DNA of 64,000 nt. It comes from Aquicella lusitana (GTDB lineage: Bacteria > Pseudomonadota > Gammaproteobacteria > DSM-16500). This document shows positions 18,663 through 27,596 of the stretch, one piece after another (position 1 is the stretch's first letter; each line of letters begins with the position of its first letter). The position numbers and the translations under genes were made by a program. The stretch spans positions 217,038 to 281,037 of the forward strand of contig NZ_LR699115.1 in the NCBI RefSeq assembly GCF_902459475.1, read 5' to 3'. The notes beneath the pieces are model-generated. The model did not search any database and was not told where the DNA came from. It saw only the letters and a list, made by a program, of their open reading frames with translations.

Positions 18663-19901
18663 ATGTCATGCCTGCATTATCGTGAAACTGAGCTCTATAT
18701 TGAAAATAGCCGCCTGAAACAGGTCGCCGAAAAGTTTGGTACACCGTGCTATGTCTATTCCAGCTCAGCGCTAGCATCAAACTGGCAAGCCTTTGATGAA
18801 GCCCTTAAATCCATTCCGCATCGTATCTGTTATGCGGTAAAAGCCAACAGCAATCTTGCGATTCTTCATCAGCTCGCCAAATTGAATTCCGGTTTTGATA
18901 TTGTATCGCTGGGTGAATTAGAACGGGTTATTGCTGCAGGCGGTGATCCTAAGAAAGTGATTTTTTCAGGTATTGGTAAAAGCGAGATAGAAATTGAGCA
19001 GGCGATTAAAAAAAAGATCCACTGTTTCAATGTGGAATCTGAAGCCGAGCTGGAAAAACTGCACCAAATCGCCTCTCGGCTAAACACGACTGTTAATGTT
19101 GCCTTGCGCGTGAACCCTAACATTGATCCGCACACGCATAATTACATTTCAACTGGATTGAAAGAAAATAAATTTGGAATTGAAATCAATAAAATTATCC
19201 CACTCGGACGTCAGCTGGCTTCCGCCTCACATTTGCGGTTAATAGGCATTGCTTCTCACATTGGTTCGCAGATTGTTAAGCTGAATCCTTTTTTAAGCGC
19301 TGCAAATCGCTTGCTGGATATTTATCTTGAGCTACGTAAATCCGGTATCAACGTTCAGCATATTAATGTGGGCGGTGGTCTTGGAATTACTTATCATGAT
19401 GAGCATCCGCCCGCTATCGCTGAATATGTAAAAGCCCTGCAGCAGAAATTTCTCAAACACCCCGTTGAAATTATCATTGAACCGGGCCGTTCGATCGTAG
19501 GTAATGCAGGAGCCCTGCTTACACGAATTGAATATCTCAAGCATACCAGCCAGAAAAATTTTGTGATAGTTGATACAGGAATGAATGACTTATTACGCCC
19601 CGCTCTTTATAATGCATGGCAAGCGATTTTGCCGGTAGAATTGCGTAATTCAGAAAAAAGGACCTATGATATCGCAGGCCCTGTCTGTGAATCCGCTGAT
19701 TTTCTGGGAAAAAATCGCACCCTGGCTGTTCAGCCCGGCGATTATCTTGCCATTGATTCAGCTGGTGCATATGGCTTCAGCATGAGTTCAAATTATAACT
19801 CGCGTTGCCGTCCAGCTGAAGTGTTGATTGAAAACGACAAGATGCGCCTCATTCGCCGGCGCGAAACAATTGAAGATTTGTTTGCCCTTGAAAAAATATG
19901 A
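18663..19901 (+). CDS. lysA: Diaminopimelate decarboxylase LysA
   Basis: This 412-residue PLP enzyme of the alanine-racemase fold makes L-lysine from meso-diaminopimelate. The PLP lysine is in CYAVKANSN. Other hallmarks are VNVGGGLGI, IIEPGRSIVGNAGALL, the active-site Cys in GPVCESADFLG and SAGAYGFSMSSNYNSR. The FAH-family gene starts 6 bp after its stop, so the two are probably co-transcribed. The start region (ATG 18663) has no strong ribosome-binding site. Confidence 0.95.
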   Translation: MSCLHYRETELYIENSRLKQVAEKFGTPCYVYSSSALASNWQAFDEALKSIPHRICYAVKANSNLAILHQLAKLNSGFDIVSLGELERVIAAGGDPKKVIFSGIGKSEIEIEQAIKKKIHCFNVESEAELEKLHQIASRLNTTVNVALRVNPNIDPHTHNYISTGLKENKFGIEINKIIPLGRQLASASHLRLIGIASHIGSQIVKLNPFLSAANRLLDIYLELRKSGINVQHINVGGGLGITYHDEHPPAIAEYVKALQQKFLKHPVEIIIEPGRSIVGNAGALLTRIEYLKHTSQKNFVIVDTGMNDLLRPALYNAWQAILPVELRNSEKRTYDIAGPVCESADFLGKNRTLAVQPGDYLAIDSAGAYGFSMSSNYNSRCRPAEVLIENDKMRLIRRRETIEDLFALEKI

Positions 19902-19907
19902 GTGATT

Positions 19908-20768
19908 ATGAAACTAGTACGTTACGGTGATCCGGGCCGCGAAAAACCGGGTTGCCTGGACAAAGCAGGATGTCTTCGCGATCTGTCCCATCTTATTTCT
20001 GATATTGCCGGAGATGCCTTATCACCCGCAAAACTGGCTGAGCTAAGCAAGCTGGAAACCGAAAGTCTTCCCCTTGTAGAAAACCAACCTCGTCTTGGTC
20101 CCTGCGTTCATCAGGTAGGAAAATTTTTATGTATTGGTCTCAATTACGAAGACCATGCGAAAGAAACGGGCGTAGAAAACCCATCTGAACCTGTAGTTTT
20201 TTTAAAAGCCACCAGTGCCATTACAGGGCCTTATGATCCTATTGTGATTCCGCATGGATCCACACATACCGACTGGGAAGTGGAGCTGGGTGTAGTGATT
20301 GGCAAGCGTGCAAAGCACGTTCCTTTGGGGAAAGCAGGTGACTATATTGCCGGTTATTGCGTGATTAATGATGTCTCGGAACGGCATTTTCAAAAACACA
20401 ATACCAGTCAATGGGCCAAAGGCAAAAGCTGCGATACCTTTGGCCCTATCGGCCCCTGGCTTGTGACCTCCGATGAAATTGCTGATCCCCAGCAGCTTTC
20501 TTTATGGCTGGAAGTAGATGGAAAACGGTATCAGGACGGCCATACTAGCAAGATGATTTTCGACGTAAAACATCTCGTTAGTTATTTAAGCCGGTTTTTC
20601 ACACTCTATCCAGGTGATATTATTTCCACTGGCACACCGGCGGGTGTGGGATATGCACAAAAACCGGAAGCGATCTATCTCAAGCCTGGACAAACCGTCA
20701 GACTTGGTATCACAGGTCTAGGTGAGCAAAAGCACAAAACGACAGCGGAAGATATCCTTCCACGCTAA
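19908..20768 (+). CDS. Fumarylacetoacetate hydrolase family protein (2,4-diketo-3-deoxy-sugar acid hydrolase-like)
   Basis: The 286-residue protein begins MKLVRYGDPGREKPG, the usual opening of the FAH subgroup annotated as ureidoglycolate lyase or 2,4-diketo-3-deoxy-fuconate/rhamnonate hydrolase. The catalytic metal site is visible as DWEVELGVVIGK, with an upstream CIGLNYEDHAKE. GDIISTGTPAGVG is the conserved C-terminal loop. Substrate assignment is open: no sugar-acid genes surround it, and its neighbours are lysA and an acyl-CoA dehydrogenase. A GTG at 19902 is an alternative start. Confidence 0.85.
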   Translation: MKLVRYGDPGREKPGCLDKAGCLRDLSHLISDIAGDALSPAKLAELSKLETESLPLVENQPRLGPCVHQVGKFLCIGLNYEDHAKETGVENPSEPVVFLKATSAITGPYDPIVIPHGSTHTDWEVELGVVIGKRAKHVPLGKAGDYIAGYCVINDVSERHFQKHNTSQWAKGKSCDTFGPIGPWLVTSDEIADPQQLSLWLEVDGKRYQDGHTSKMIFDVKHLVSYLSRFFTLYPGDIISTGTPAGVGYAQKPEAIYLKPGQTVRLGITGLGEQKHKTTAEDILPR

Positions 20769-20779
20769 CGGAGAAAAAA

Positions 20780-21934
20780 ATGGATTTTAGTTTAACGCAT
20801 GAGCAGTCTGCCATTCGTGAAATGGCGCGCAATTTCGCGGAAAAAGAAATGGCCCCTTTTGCAAACGAGTGGGATGAAAAATATATATTTCCTGTAGATA
20901 CCCTACGCAAAGCGGCATCCCTGGGTCTTGCTGCCATCTATGTACGTAGCGATGTGGGCGGAACGGAATTGAATCGCCTTGATAGCGCCATTATTTTCGA
21001 AGAACTTGCCACCGCCTGCCCCTCTACCGCTGCGTATCTGTCCATTCATAACATGGTGGGATGGTTGATTGATCAATATGCAGATGAATCCTTACGTCAA
21101 ACCTGGCTTCCCAAGCTTGCTACCATGGAAGTCATGAGCAGCTATTGTCTTACTGAACCCGGTTCAGGCTCCGATGCGGCTTCACTTAAAACCCTGGCAG
21201 TACGCGATAATGACCATTATGTCTTAAATGGTGCAAAAGCGTTTATATCAGGCGGCTCGACCAGTGATATCTATGTTTGTATGGTACGCACAGGGGGCGA
21301 AGGCCCGCACGGCATCAGCTGTCTATTAGTTGAAAAGGATCGTCCCGGCATCAGCTTTGGAAAACGCGAACAAAAACTGGGTTGGCACAGTCAGCCAACC
21401 ACCATGGTATTTTTTGAAAATTGTCGTGTCCCGGTCAGTAACCGCATTGGCGAGGAAGGACAGGGATTCAAAATCGCCTTATCAGCTTTGAATGGCGGGC
21501 GTATTAATATCGCTGCCTGCTCACTGGGCGGCGCAAAAAATTGTCTGGAGCTGGCGCGCCAATACATGCTGGAGCGAACACAATTCAAACAAAAACTCGC
21601 GGAGTTTGAAGCCCTGCAATTCACTTTTGCTGATATGCTAACCCATCTTGAAGCCTCACGCATGATGGTATATCGCGCCGCTTTTGCTCTGGATGAAAAA
21701 GATCCCCACGCCATCATGTACTGTGCCATGGCCAAACGGCTTGCCACCGATCTCTGCTTTACTATCTGCGACCAGGCGCTACAGCTCCACGGTGGTTATG
21801 GTTATATTCGCGACTATCCCATTGAACGATACTTCCGTGATTTACGCGTTCACCAAATCCTTGAAGGTACAAACGAAATTATGCGGCTGATTATTGCCCG
21901 GCAAGCCTTTCAGGAAACATTTAAGCTTTGTTAA
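20780..21934 (+). CDS. Acyl-CoA dehydrogenase, isobutyryl-CoA dehydrogenase (ACAD8)-like
   Basis: This 384-residue FAD enzyme has the complete three-domain fold. YCLTEPGSGSDAASLKT binds FAD and substrate, and the catalytic Glu lies in the C-terminal region near QILEGTNEIMRLIIAR. The phrase ACPSTAAYLSIHNMVGW is like ACAD8, which acts in valine degradation. Short-branched specificity is inference. It follows the FAH-family gene by 11 bp. Electrons should go to the EtfAB encoded at 32.9-34.6 kb. Confidence 0.88.
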   Translation: MDFSLTHEQSAIREMARNFAEKEMAPFANEWDEKYIFPVDTLRKAASLGLAAIYVRSDVGGTELNRLDSAIIFEELATACPSTAAYLSIHNMVGWLIDQYADESLRQTWLPKLATMEVMSSYCLTEPGSGSDAASLKTLAVRDNDHYVLNGAKAFISGGSTSDIYVCMVRTGGEGPHGISCLLVEKDRPGISFGKREQKLGWHSQPTTMVFFENCRVPVSNRIGEEGQGFKIALSALNGGRINIAACSLGGAKNCLELARQYMLERTQFKQKLAEFEALQFTFADMLTHLEASRMMVYRAAFALDEKDPHAIMYCAMAKRLATDLCFTICDQALQLHGGYGYIRDYPIERYFRDLRVHQILEGTNEIMRLIIARQAFQETFKLC

Positions 21935-21961
21935 GCTAGATGGATTATAATAAAGAAATAG

Positions 21962-22114
21962 AACGATTATGCCAACGCAGTGGCTGGTATCCAGTCAAAA
22001 GAAGGACAATCAGCAGAATAAGTATGTTTTTTATACGATTAAGGAACAAATTCTGCAGCATGAACTCAATTTTGAGTTTTTACTAGATACCAGCCCTGAG
22101 TTGGCATAATCGTT
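21962..22114. repeat. Imperfect long inverted repeat (~34-bp arms), intergenic element
   Basis: The left arm 21962-21995 (AACGATTATGCCAACGCAGT...) matches the reverse complement of 22082-22114 at about 30 of 34 positions, with a core of about 86 bp. It fills the gap between the acyl-CoA dehydrogenase and bdhA. It has no convincing ORF. Its right arm contains GATACCAGC...GGCAT, also present near 14990-15010. It is probably a non-autonomous repeat or a decayed MITE. Confidence 0.6.
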
Positions 22115-22148
22115 TTATGTGTGCCATCTAAACTGGAGGGAACCAGCT

Positions 22149-22931
22149 ATGCGTCTTAAGGACAAGATTGCCGTCATTACAGGGGCTGCCAGCGGAATCG
22201 GAAAACGAATCGCCGAAGTGTTTGCACGCGAAGGCGCCAAGGTAGTGATTGCAGACGTCAATGCCTCTCAAGCTGAAGCAGCTGCCAAGGATATTCAGGC
22301 ACAAAAAGGCGAGGCAATGGGGCTTAAAATGGATGTGACAAATGAAACTGACGTAGATAACGGTATTGCTCAAGTCATCGAAAAATATGGCAACGTAGAT
22401 ATTCTCATCAGCAATGCCGGTATACAGCATATCGATCCCATTGATAAATTATCTTTTGCTGACTGGAAAAAACTATTAGCGATACAGCTTGATGGTGCGT
22501 TCCTGACAACACGCGCATGTCTACGCTCCATGTATGCAGCAGGACGCGGCGGCAGCATTATTTACATGGGTTCCGTCCATTCCAAAGAAGCGTCCCCACT
22601 AAAAGCACCCTATGTCACTTCCAAGCACGGCTTGATTGGCCTTTGCGAAGTCGTAGCCAAAGAAGGCGCAAAACATAATGTACGAGCCAATGTGATTTGT
22701 CCGGGTTATGTTAAAACCCCATTGGTAGAAAAACAGATTCCTGAACAAGCAAAAGAATTAGGTATCAGCGAGCAGGATGTCATTGCAAAAGTCATGCTCA
22801 AAGATACAGTAGACCAACAATTTACGACGACGACCGATGTCGCCGAAGTTGCTTTGTTTTTCGCCTCTTTTGAGTCTAACGCCTTGACGGGTCAGTCACT
22901 TGTCGTCAGTCATGGATGGTACATGCAATAA
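22149..22931 (+). CDS. bdhA: 3-hydroxybutyrate dehydrogenase BdhA (SDR)
   Basis: The 260-residue SDR interconverts 3-hydroxybutyrate and acetoacetate with NAD+. It has the TGAASGIGKRIAE cofactor motif, the NAG segment (ISNAGIQHIDPI) and the catalytic Ser-Tyr-Lys set in GSVHSKEASPLKAPYVTSKH. The ATG at 22149 follows GGAGGGA, so the longer frame to 22119 is rejected. The patatin gene comes next, 65 bp downstream. In L. pneumophila a bdhA-patD pair is known and is needed for virulence and PHB turnover, so the pairing is informative. Confidence 0.92.
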   Translation: MRLKDKIAVITGAASGIGKRIAEVFAREGAKVVIADVNASQAEAAAKDIQAQKGEAMGLKMDVTNETDVDNGIAQVIEKYGNVDILISNAGIQHIDPIDKLSFADWKKLLAIQLDGAFLTTRACLRSMYAAGRGGSIIYMGSVHSKEASPLKAPYVTSKHGLIGLCEVVAKEGAKHNVRANVICPGYVKTPLVEKQIPEQAKELGISEQDVIAKVMLKDTVDQQFTTTTDVAEVALFFASFESNALTGQSLVVSHGWYMQ

Positions 22932-22996
22932 GAACCATCCTGTAGGAGTACATGAACATACGTCATTGCTCCAGTTTGCGTCAATAAGGAGATGCC

Positions 22997-24136
22997 ATGG
23001 CAAAGGATCTTGCCTCATCATTTGACCGCATTATCTATCTTTTCCAAGGCGGCGGTGCGCTAGGCGCCTATCAGGTAGGTGTATTCAAAGCCTTGCATGA
23101 AAATGGTTATTTACCAGACTGGATGATTGGCACTTCCATAGGTGCAATCAATAGTGCCATTGTCGCAGGCAATAAACCAGAAAAACGGATTGAAAAACTG
23201 GAGGGATTTTGGAATAGCATCTCAACCAAACTCCCGGCTATGCCAGACACATTAAACAATATTGTTATGGAACGCTGGCATCATTTTGTGAGCGCACAGA
23301 TGACAGCCTGGTTTGGGCAGCCCGGGTTTTTTCGGCCACGCTGGTGGAATCCCTGGTGGAGCCTGCAGAGCACAGTAGACAAACTAAGTTACTACGACAC
23401 CAGCGAATTGCGCGAAACATTGCTGCGCTATGTTGATTTTGACCTGATCAACCAGAAAAAAGTGCGGCTTAGCATTGGGTCTGTGCGAGTTGCAACGGGT
23501 GAATTGGTTTACTTTGACAATACTAAAATTGAGATTACGCCCGAACATGTAATGGCAAGCGGTGCGCTGCCGCCCGGATTTCCTGCCGTCTGTATTGATA
23601 ACGCCATGTATTGGGATGGCGGAGTACATTCAAATACCCAGGTCAATCTTTTGTTCAAGGAAGATGAACCCATCCGCTCACTCTGTTTTATGGTGCATCT
23701 CTTTGATTCATACGGGACACGCCCCATTACGATGGATGGTATTTACAAGCGGCAAAAAGATATCAGCTATTCAAGTCATCATCATCAGTTCATTACCGCC
23801 TATGGTATGGTGCAAAACTTAAGGCATGCTATCCGGGTCCTGAGCGAAAATATGCCCGAAGAAAAGTTGAATTCTGCCGAATTAAAAGAATTAATCGAGC
23901 TTGGACACAGCGGGGTCATCCATCTTGCGCGCTTCCATTATAAAGGAAAATTATCTGACCTCTCCTCAAAGGATTATGAGTTTTCTTTATCATCCGTCAT
24001 GGAACATATTAAAAATGGGTGTGAAGATGCTGCCCGAACCCTGCGTAAACCGCCGTGGGAAGAAGTGCTACCTGAAGATATCGGCCTGGTGGTATATGAA
24101 TTATCTGACGATCCTGCTACAGATCATCAGATTTAA
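22997..24136 (+). CDS. Patatin-like phospholipase (BdhA-associated, PatD-like)
   Basis: The 379-residue protein has the oxyanion-hole motif FQGGGALGAYQ (residues 16-26), the nucleophile elbow GTSIG with S48, and the DGG of the catalytic Asp (D207). Together these form the Ser-Asp dyad of patatins. The C-terminal 150 residues match the DUF3734 extension common in this subgroup. It likely hydrolyses phospholipids or lipid esters. The position after bdhA, as in Legionella, supports a role in lipid/PHB metabolism and possibly infection. No signal peptide is seen. AAGGAGA precedes the start. Confidence 0.9.
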   Translation: MAKDLASSFDRIIYLFQGGGALGAYQVGVFKALHENGYLPDWMIGTSIGAINSAIVAGNKPEKRIEKLEGFWNSISTKLPAMPDTLNNIVMERWHHFVSAQMTAWFGQPGFFRPRWWNPWWSLQSTVDKLSYYDTSELRETLLRYVDFDLINQKKVRLSIGSVRVATGELVYFDNTKIEITPEHVMASGALPPGFPAVCIDNAMYWDGGVHSNTQVNLLFKEDEPIRSLCFMVHLFDSYGTRPITMDGIYKRQKDISYSSHHHQFITAYGMVQNLRHAIRVLSENMPEEKLNSAELKELIELGHSGVIHLARFHYKGKLSDLSSKDYEFSLSSVMEHIKNGCEDAARTLRKPPWEEVLPEDIGLVVYELSDDPATDHQI

Positions 24137-24204
24137 TTTTTTATTTAAGCAAATTAAGCAAGAAGATGTTTCTGTTGCGCACTATTTTAATTTCATTCTA
24201 ATTA

Positions 24205-24828
24205 TTATTTGGATTTCGGATCGAATGGTTTTAGTTTAACTCCCTTTTCAATATCATCCATCAATTCATGCCTTCGATAACGCGGTTTTTTAAAGCCCAG
24301 CTCTTTTAAAAATTTAACATTTTGCGAGTGCTTCCAAAGCTCAACGCCCGCCAAATATTCTTTTCGAGTTACATTTTTGCCGTTGATGTTCACGGTATTG
24401 GGAATATTAAATTTTTGGCATAAATATTCTTCAATTGCGCGATAATTTTCCGCCGGAATCCCCGGTTGCCGAGAGACAATAGAAGCAAGCCAAAAAACGG
24501 GACGGAATGGCTGCTCAGGATTATCTTTGGAGGGAATACGGATGTCATCTTCATATCCTTCCTTTATAAATTTCTCAGCAGCCATTTTGACAACTTCAAG
24601 ATTACCGCTTTTGACTGCCGTATCAATAAAGAGAAGTCGTTCTGACTGAGAGAATTTTTTAAGGTTTAAAGAACCAATATGGATGGAAAAAAGCTCAACC
24701 AGTTTTTTTTCCCCCATTTTTTGGAGATGAACAATCCCTTCTACTTTAGTAGGAAAGCCACTTAAATCAAACATGATATTTATCAAGTTCGTGCGAAGTG
24801 TATTTTGATCGGGAAAATAACTCTCCAT
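24205..24828 (-). CDS. Hypothetical helical protein, ankyrin-like in the middle
   Basis: I do not recognise this 207-residue protein. Residues about 65-90 (LFIDTAVKSGNLEVVKMAAEKF) resemble an ankyrin-type helix pair, and the rest is mostly helical and charged, ending in a basic tail (KGVKLKPFDPKSK). No signal peptide or membrane segment. It stands alone between converging patatin and a ClC gene, with an AGTACT...AGTAC inverted repeat in the leader (about 24852-24875). Orphan, small and helical proteins of this kind in Legionellales include secreted effectors, but nothing specific supports that here. Confidence 0.6.
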   Translation of the reverse strand: MESYFPDQNTLRTNLINIMFDLSGFPTKVEGIVHLQKMGEKKLVELFSIHIGSLNLKKFSQSERLLFIDTAVKSGNLEVVKMAAEKFIKEGYEDDIRIPSKDNPEQPFRPVFWLASIVSRQPGIPAENYRAIEEYLCQKFNIPNTVNINGKNVTRKEYLAGVELWKHSQNVKFLKELGFKKPRYRRHELMDDIEKGVKLKPFDPKSK

Positions 24829-24969
24829 TGTGTGAATACCTCGTCAATTGTACTTATTATAGTACTCTTTTCGAGATTATTCCTGGTGCGTTATGTAACG
24901 ATAGCCGGCATAACGCATTGGCATACTACGGTGGTGGTGACATTTACTCATTCTTTTATTATGTTACTT

Positions 24970-26346
24970 CTATTCTTTCATCACCTCTTGCCGGCTAAAT
25001 AAAGCATCCGGAATAAAATGACCGCGCCGGGTCAATTTAAGTGTATAGACACTGTCTTTCTCCAGAACACGACGAATCCCATATGCGATTGCCACAATCA
25101 CCATCAACGGCAGCATAATGGTGAAATCATTTGTCATTTCTGCGGTCATAACGATGGCAGTAAGCGGCGCGCCTGTACTTGCGCCCACCATGCCCGCCAT
25201 GCCGGCCAGTGCCCCGAATTGAATATTCATGCTGAGATAGTCGGGGAAAAGATAATTACAAACGACCGCAAACGAACCGCCCAGCGTTGCGCCAATGAAT
25301 AACAAAGGAGAAAAAACGCCGCCCGAACCGCCTGATCCCAGCGTAATAGCGGTATCAATTAATTTCAGCACAGCGAGAAACAGTAAAAATCCAGGGTGAT
25401 CCAGTATCAGCATCAATACATCGCGCACGGTGGCATAACCGACGCCCTGAATGTAATAATGACCAAAAAATCGGATCATACCGTACATGCTAAGTCCAAT
25501 TAAAAACATGCCCAGCATATGCCGCACATAATATCCACCCGGGATTCTGTCGAATGTATCTTCGGTAAAATAAATAGAACGAATGAAAAGCACCGAAAAC
25601 AGGCCAAAAACAATGCTGAGAACAATATAGCTTAATATGTCAAAGCTATTTATATGTGTAATGGTGCTAGTCGTAATAGGAATAAAGGCAGCTTCGCCAA
25701 AATATAAATAACTGGTATACGTTGCAATGGCTGTCGCGATACTCACTGGAATAAGAGTACGAGCACTTAACTCAGGCAGCATAATCTCTATGGCAAATAG
25801 AATACCGCCAAAAGGTGCGTTAAAGGTCGCGGCAATACCACCGCCCGCACCACAGGCGATAAGCGTAATACGCTGCCAGTCGGGGATGCGTACCCACTGG
25901 CCAATGGCAGAACCAAAGGCAGCGCCTATTTGTATAATCGGGCCCTCGCGGCCAACGGAGCCGCCTGACCCAATGGAGATAGAAGAAGCGATCGCCTTAA
26001 TGACAGCTACAATCGGGCGCACGATACCCCGCTCATAATAAATAGCATCCATAACCTCGGGAACGCCATGCCCTTTTGCTTCAGGGGCAAAATTCTTAAC
26101 AAGAAATGCCACCACCACTGCGCCAATAACGGGCGCCAGAATAATCCCTATTCCCCAGCGGCTAGGTGCCGCATGCTGCAGCACATCGTAATACATCGAA
26201 AACTGACCATAAAAAAGAATATTATGAAATAAACCAATCAATTGCCTGAAAACAATGGCGCCAAGACCGGCAACAATGCCGACAAGTACAATTAATATAG
26301 TAAATCGAGCCCAATCGCGGCGATTTGCTGGCTGTTTATCCATCAA
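24970..26346 (-). CDS. ClC-family chloride channel / H+-Cl- antiporter
   Basis: The 458-residue protein has about 10-12 membrane segments. It carries the three ClC selectivity signatures: GSGGSVGREGPIIQIGA (residues 126-142, with the gating Glu at E134), then GGIAATFNAPFGGILFAIE, then GSGGSGGVFSPLLFIGA. There are no C-terminal CBS domains. It would move chloride or another anion, perhaps against acid stress as for E. coli ClcA. Position is independent of neighbours. Confidence 0.93.
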   Translation of the reverse strand: MMDKQPANRRDWARFTILIVLVGIVAGLGAIVFRQLIGLFHNILFYGQFSMYYDVLQHAAPSRWGIGIILAPVIGAVVVAFLVKNFAPEAKGHGVPEVMDAIYYERGIVRPIVAVIKAIASSISIGSGGSVGREGPIIQIGAAFGSAIGQWVRIPDWQRITLIACGAGGGIAATFNAPFGGILFAIEIMLPELSARTLIPVSIATAIATYTSYLYFGEAAFIPITTSTITHINSFDILSYIVLSIVFGLFSVLFIRSIYFTEDTFDRIPGGYYVRHMLGMFLIGLSMYGMIRFFGHYYIQGVGYATVRDVLMLILDHPGFLLFLAVLKLIDTAITLGSGGSGGVFSPLLFIGATLGGSFAVVCNYLFPDYLSMNIQFGALAGMAGMVGASTGAPLTAIVMTAEMTNDFTIMLPLMVIVAIAYGIRRVLEKDSVYTLKLTRRGHFIPDALFSRQEVMKE

Positions 26347-26509
26347 ATTAGTTCCTTCATCCTATTTTTCATTCGTCCTTCATCGAAAATTATAATAAAC
26401 TAACGGGCTCGGACTGAACATATAAATGTCTGTTATACGAAATGCTTCGCACCTGCCGTGCAAGCGTTTGGCTAGCATGACAAACTTTAGAAAAAATGGA
26501 GCTTATTGC

Positions 26510-26818
26510 ATGTCTAATAAAATAATTACCTCGGCTATTTCTGCTGTACTCGCCCTGGGTGTTGCGGGTGCAAGCACATCCGCTCTCGCTGCAAACCAGG
26601 AAACAAAACAGGACATGTCTCAAATGATGGGTGGCATGAAAGGCATGGAGAAATGCTATGGCATCGCCAAAGCCGGTCAAAATGACTGCGGTACTGCAAG
26701 TCATGGCTGCGCAGGCGAATCAAAAGTGGATGGCGACAAAGAGGCCTGGCTCGCTATTCCTACGGGGCTCTGCAACAAAATTGTAGGTGGCAGCACTAAA
26801 GCACCTGACAAGCATTAA
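26510..26818 (+). CDS. Bufferin-type RiPP precursor BufA1 (DUF2282)
   Basis: The 102-residue protein starts with a clear signal peptide (cleavage after about SALA, residue 27). It continues with a Met-rich run ([11 protein letters not shown]) and the DUF2282 core: [14 protein letters not shown], then [11 protein letters not shown] and GLCNKI. Cysteines are at 49, 60, 67 and 88. Such cores are modified by an MNIO enzyme into copper-binding thiooxazole-type rings and exported to the periplasm. The ATG at 26510 lies 9 nt after GGAG and gives the best signal peptide; upstream ATGs in frame would spoil it. bufB and bufC follow at 27.6 and 28.4 kb. Confidence 0.88.
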   Translation: MSNKIITSAISAVLALGVAGASTSALAANQETKQDMSQMMGGMKGMEKCYGIAKAGQNDCGTASHGCAGESKVDGDKEAWLAIPTGLCNKIVGGSTKAPDKH

Positions 26819-26845
26819 TTTCATTAATAACACCGCGCGAATCGC

Positions 26846-27559
26846 ATGAATAATTTTTTTATCGCTTTAAAAAAATGGTTTTTATTAGGTTCTTTATTGT
26901 GCATGCTTTTCATATTTTTTTATTTTCAGCTTTACCGCTACTTAAATTTCCATACCTTAAAAACCTATCAATCCACTATTCAACAATGGACAGTCCATCA
27001 TTATAAACTGGCAGTAGTATTATATTTATTTATTTTTATTGTTCTTATCGCCTGTACCATTCCCTGTGCTACGTTGCTTACCCTGATCGGCGGCTTCCTG
27101 TTCGGCGGCATTGCCGTCATCTATGCGGTACTAGGTACTGCCTTGGGCGGCACGGTACTCTTCCTTGCTGTACGTTCCGCCATTGGTTCACATCTTAAGA
27201 CCCGCACCAACGGATGGATCAAGCAATTTGAGCAAGGATTTCAGCAAAACGCCTTCAATTACCTGCTAATGCTACGTCTCATGCCAATTTTTCCCTGCTG
27301 GATTAGCAACATCTCTGCGGGTGCACTCAATGTACCGCTTAAAACCTTCATGAGTGCGACAGTTATTGGCATTTTCCCCGCCACTTTTATTTACGCCATG
27401 GCGGGAAGAGGCCTTGATAAGCTTCTAATAACGGAGCAGACACCCAATTTAAACCTGGTTTTTACTCCTTCCATTTTTTTCCCCCTCTGCGGATTAGCTA
27501 TTCTTAGCATCTTTCCTGTATTCTATAAACGTGTTAAAAAACAGGATCAGGATCGATAG
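26846..27559 (+). CDS. TVP38/TMEM64 (VTT/DedA-like) membrane protein
   Basis: The 237-residue protein has five or six membrane segments and the VTT-domain pattern: a glycine-rich re-entrant part LIGGFLFGGIAVIYAVLGTALGG, then NYLLMLRLMPIFPCWISNI with the conserved Arg and Pro, then GIFPATFIYAMAGRGLD. Relatives include lipid scramblases and DedA-type transporters; some are linked to metals. It lies 27 bp after bufA1 and just before bufB, so it belongs to the operon. This is where other buf clusters often have a DoxX-like protein, and a role in copper or lipid handling is inference. Confidence 0.85.
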   Translation: MNNFFIALKKWFLLGSLLCMLFIFFYFQLYRYLNFHTLKTYQSTIQQWTVHHYKLAVVLYLFIFIVLIACTIPCATLLTLIGGFLFGGIAVIYAVLGTALGGTVLFLAVRSAIGSHLKTRTNGWIKQFEQGFQQNAFNYLLMLRLMPIFPCWISNISAGALNVPLKTFMSATVIGIFPATFIYAMAGRGLDKLLITEQTPNLNLVFTPSIFFPLCGLAILSIFPVFYKRVKKQDQDR

Positions 27560-27596
27560 CTTTTTCAGGGAATGGCATGGGGAAGGAAACTGGCTT

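Noticed and set aside
18599..18685. 28-codon ORF before lysA, where a small lipoprotein gene is often found
   Set aside because: There is no lipobox or hydrophobic signal, and its reading overlaps the lysA start.
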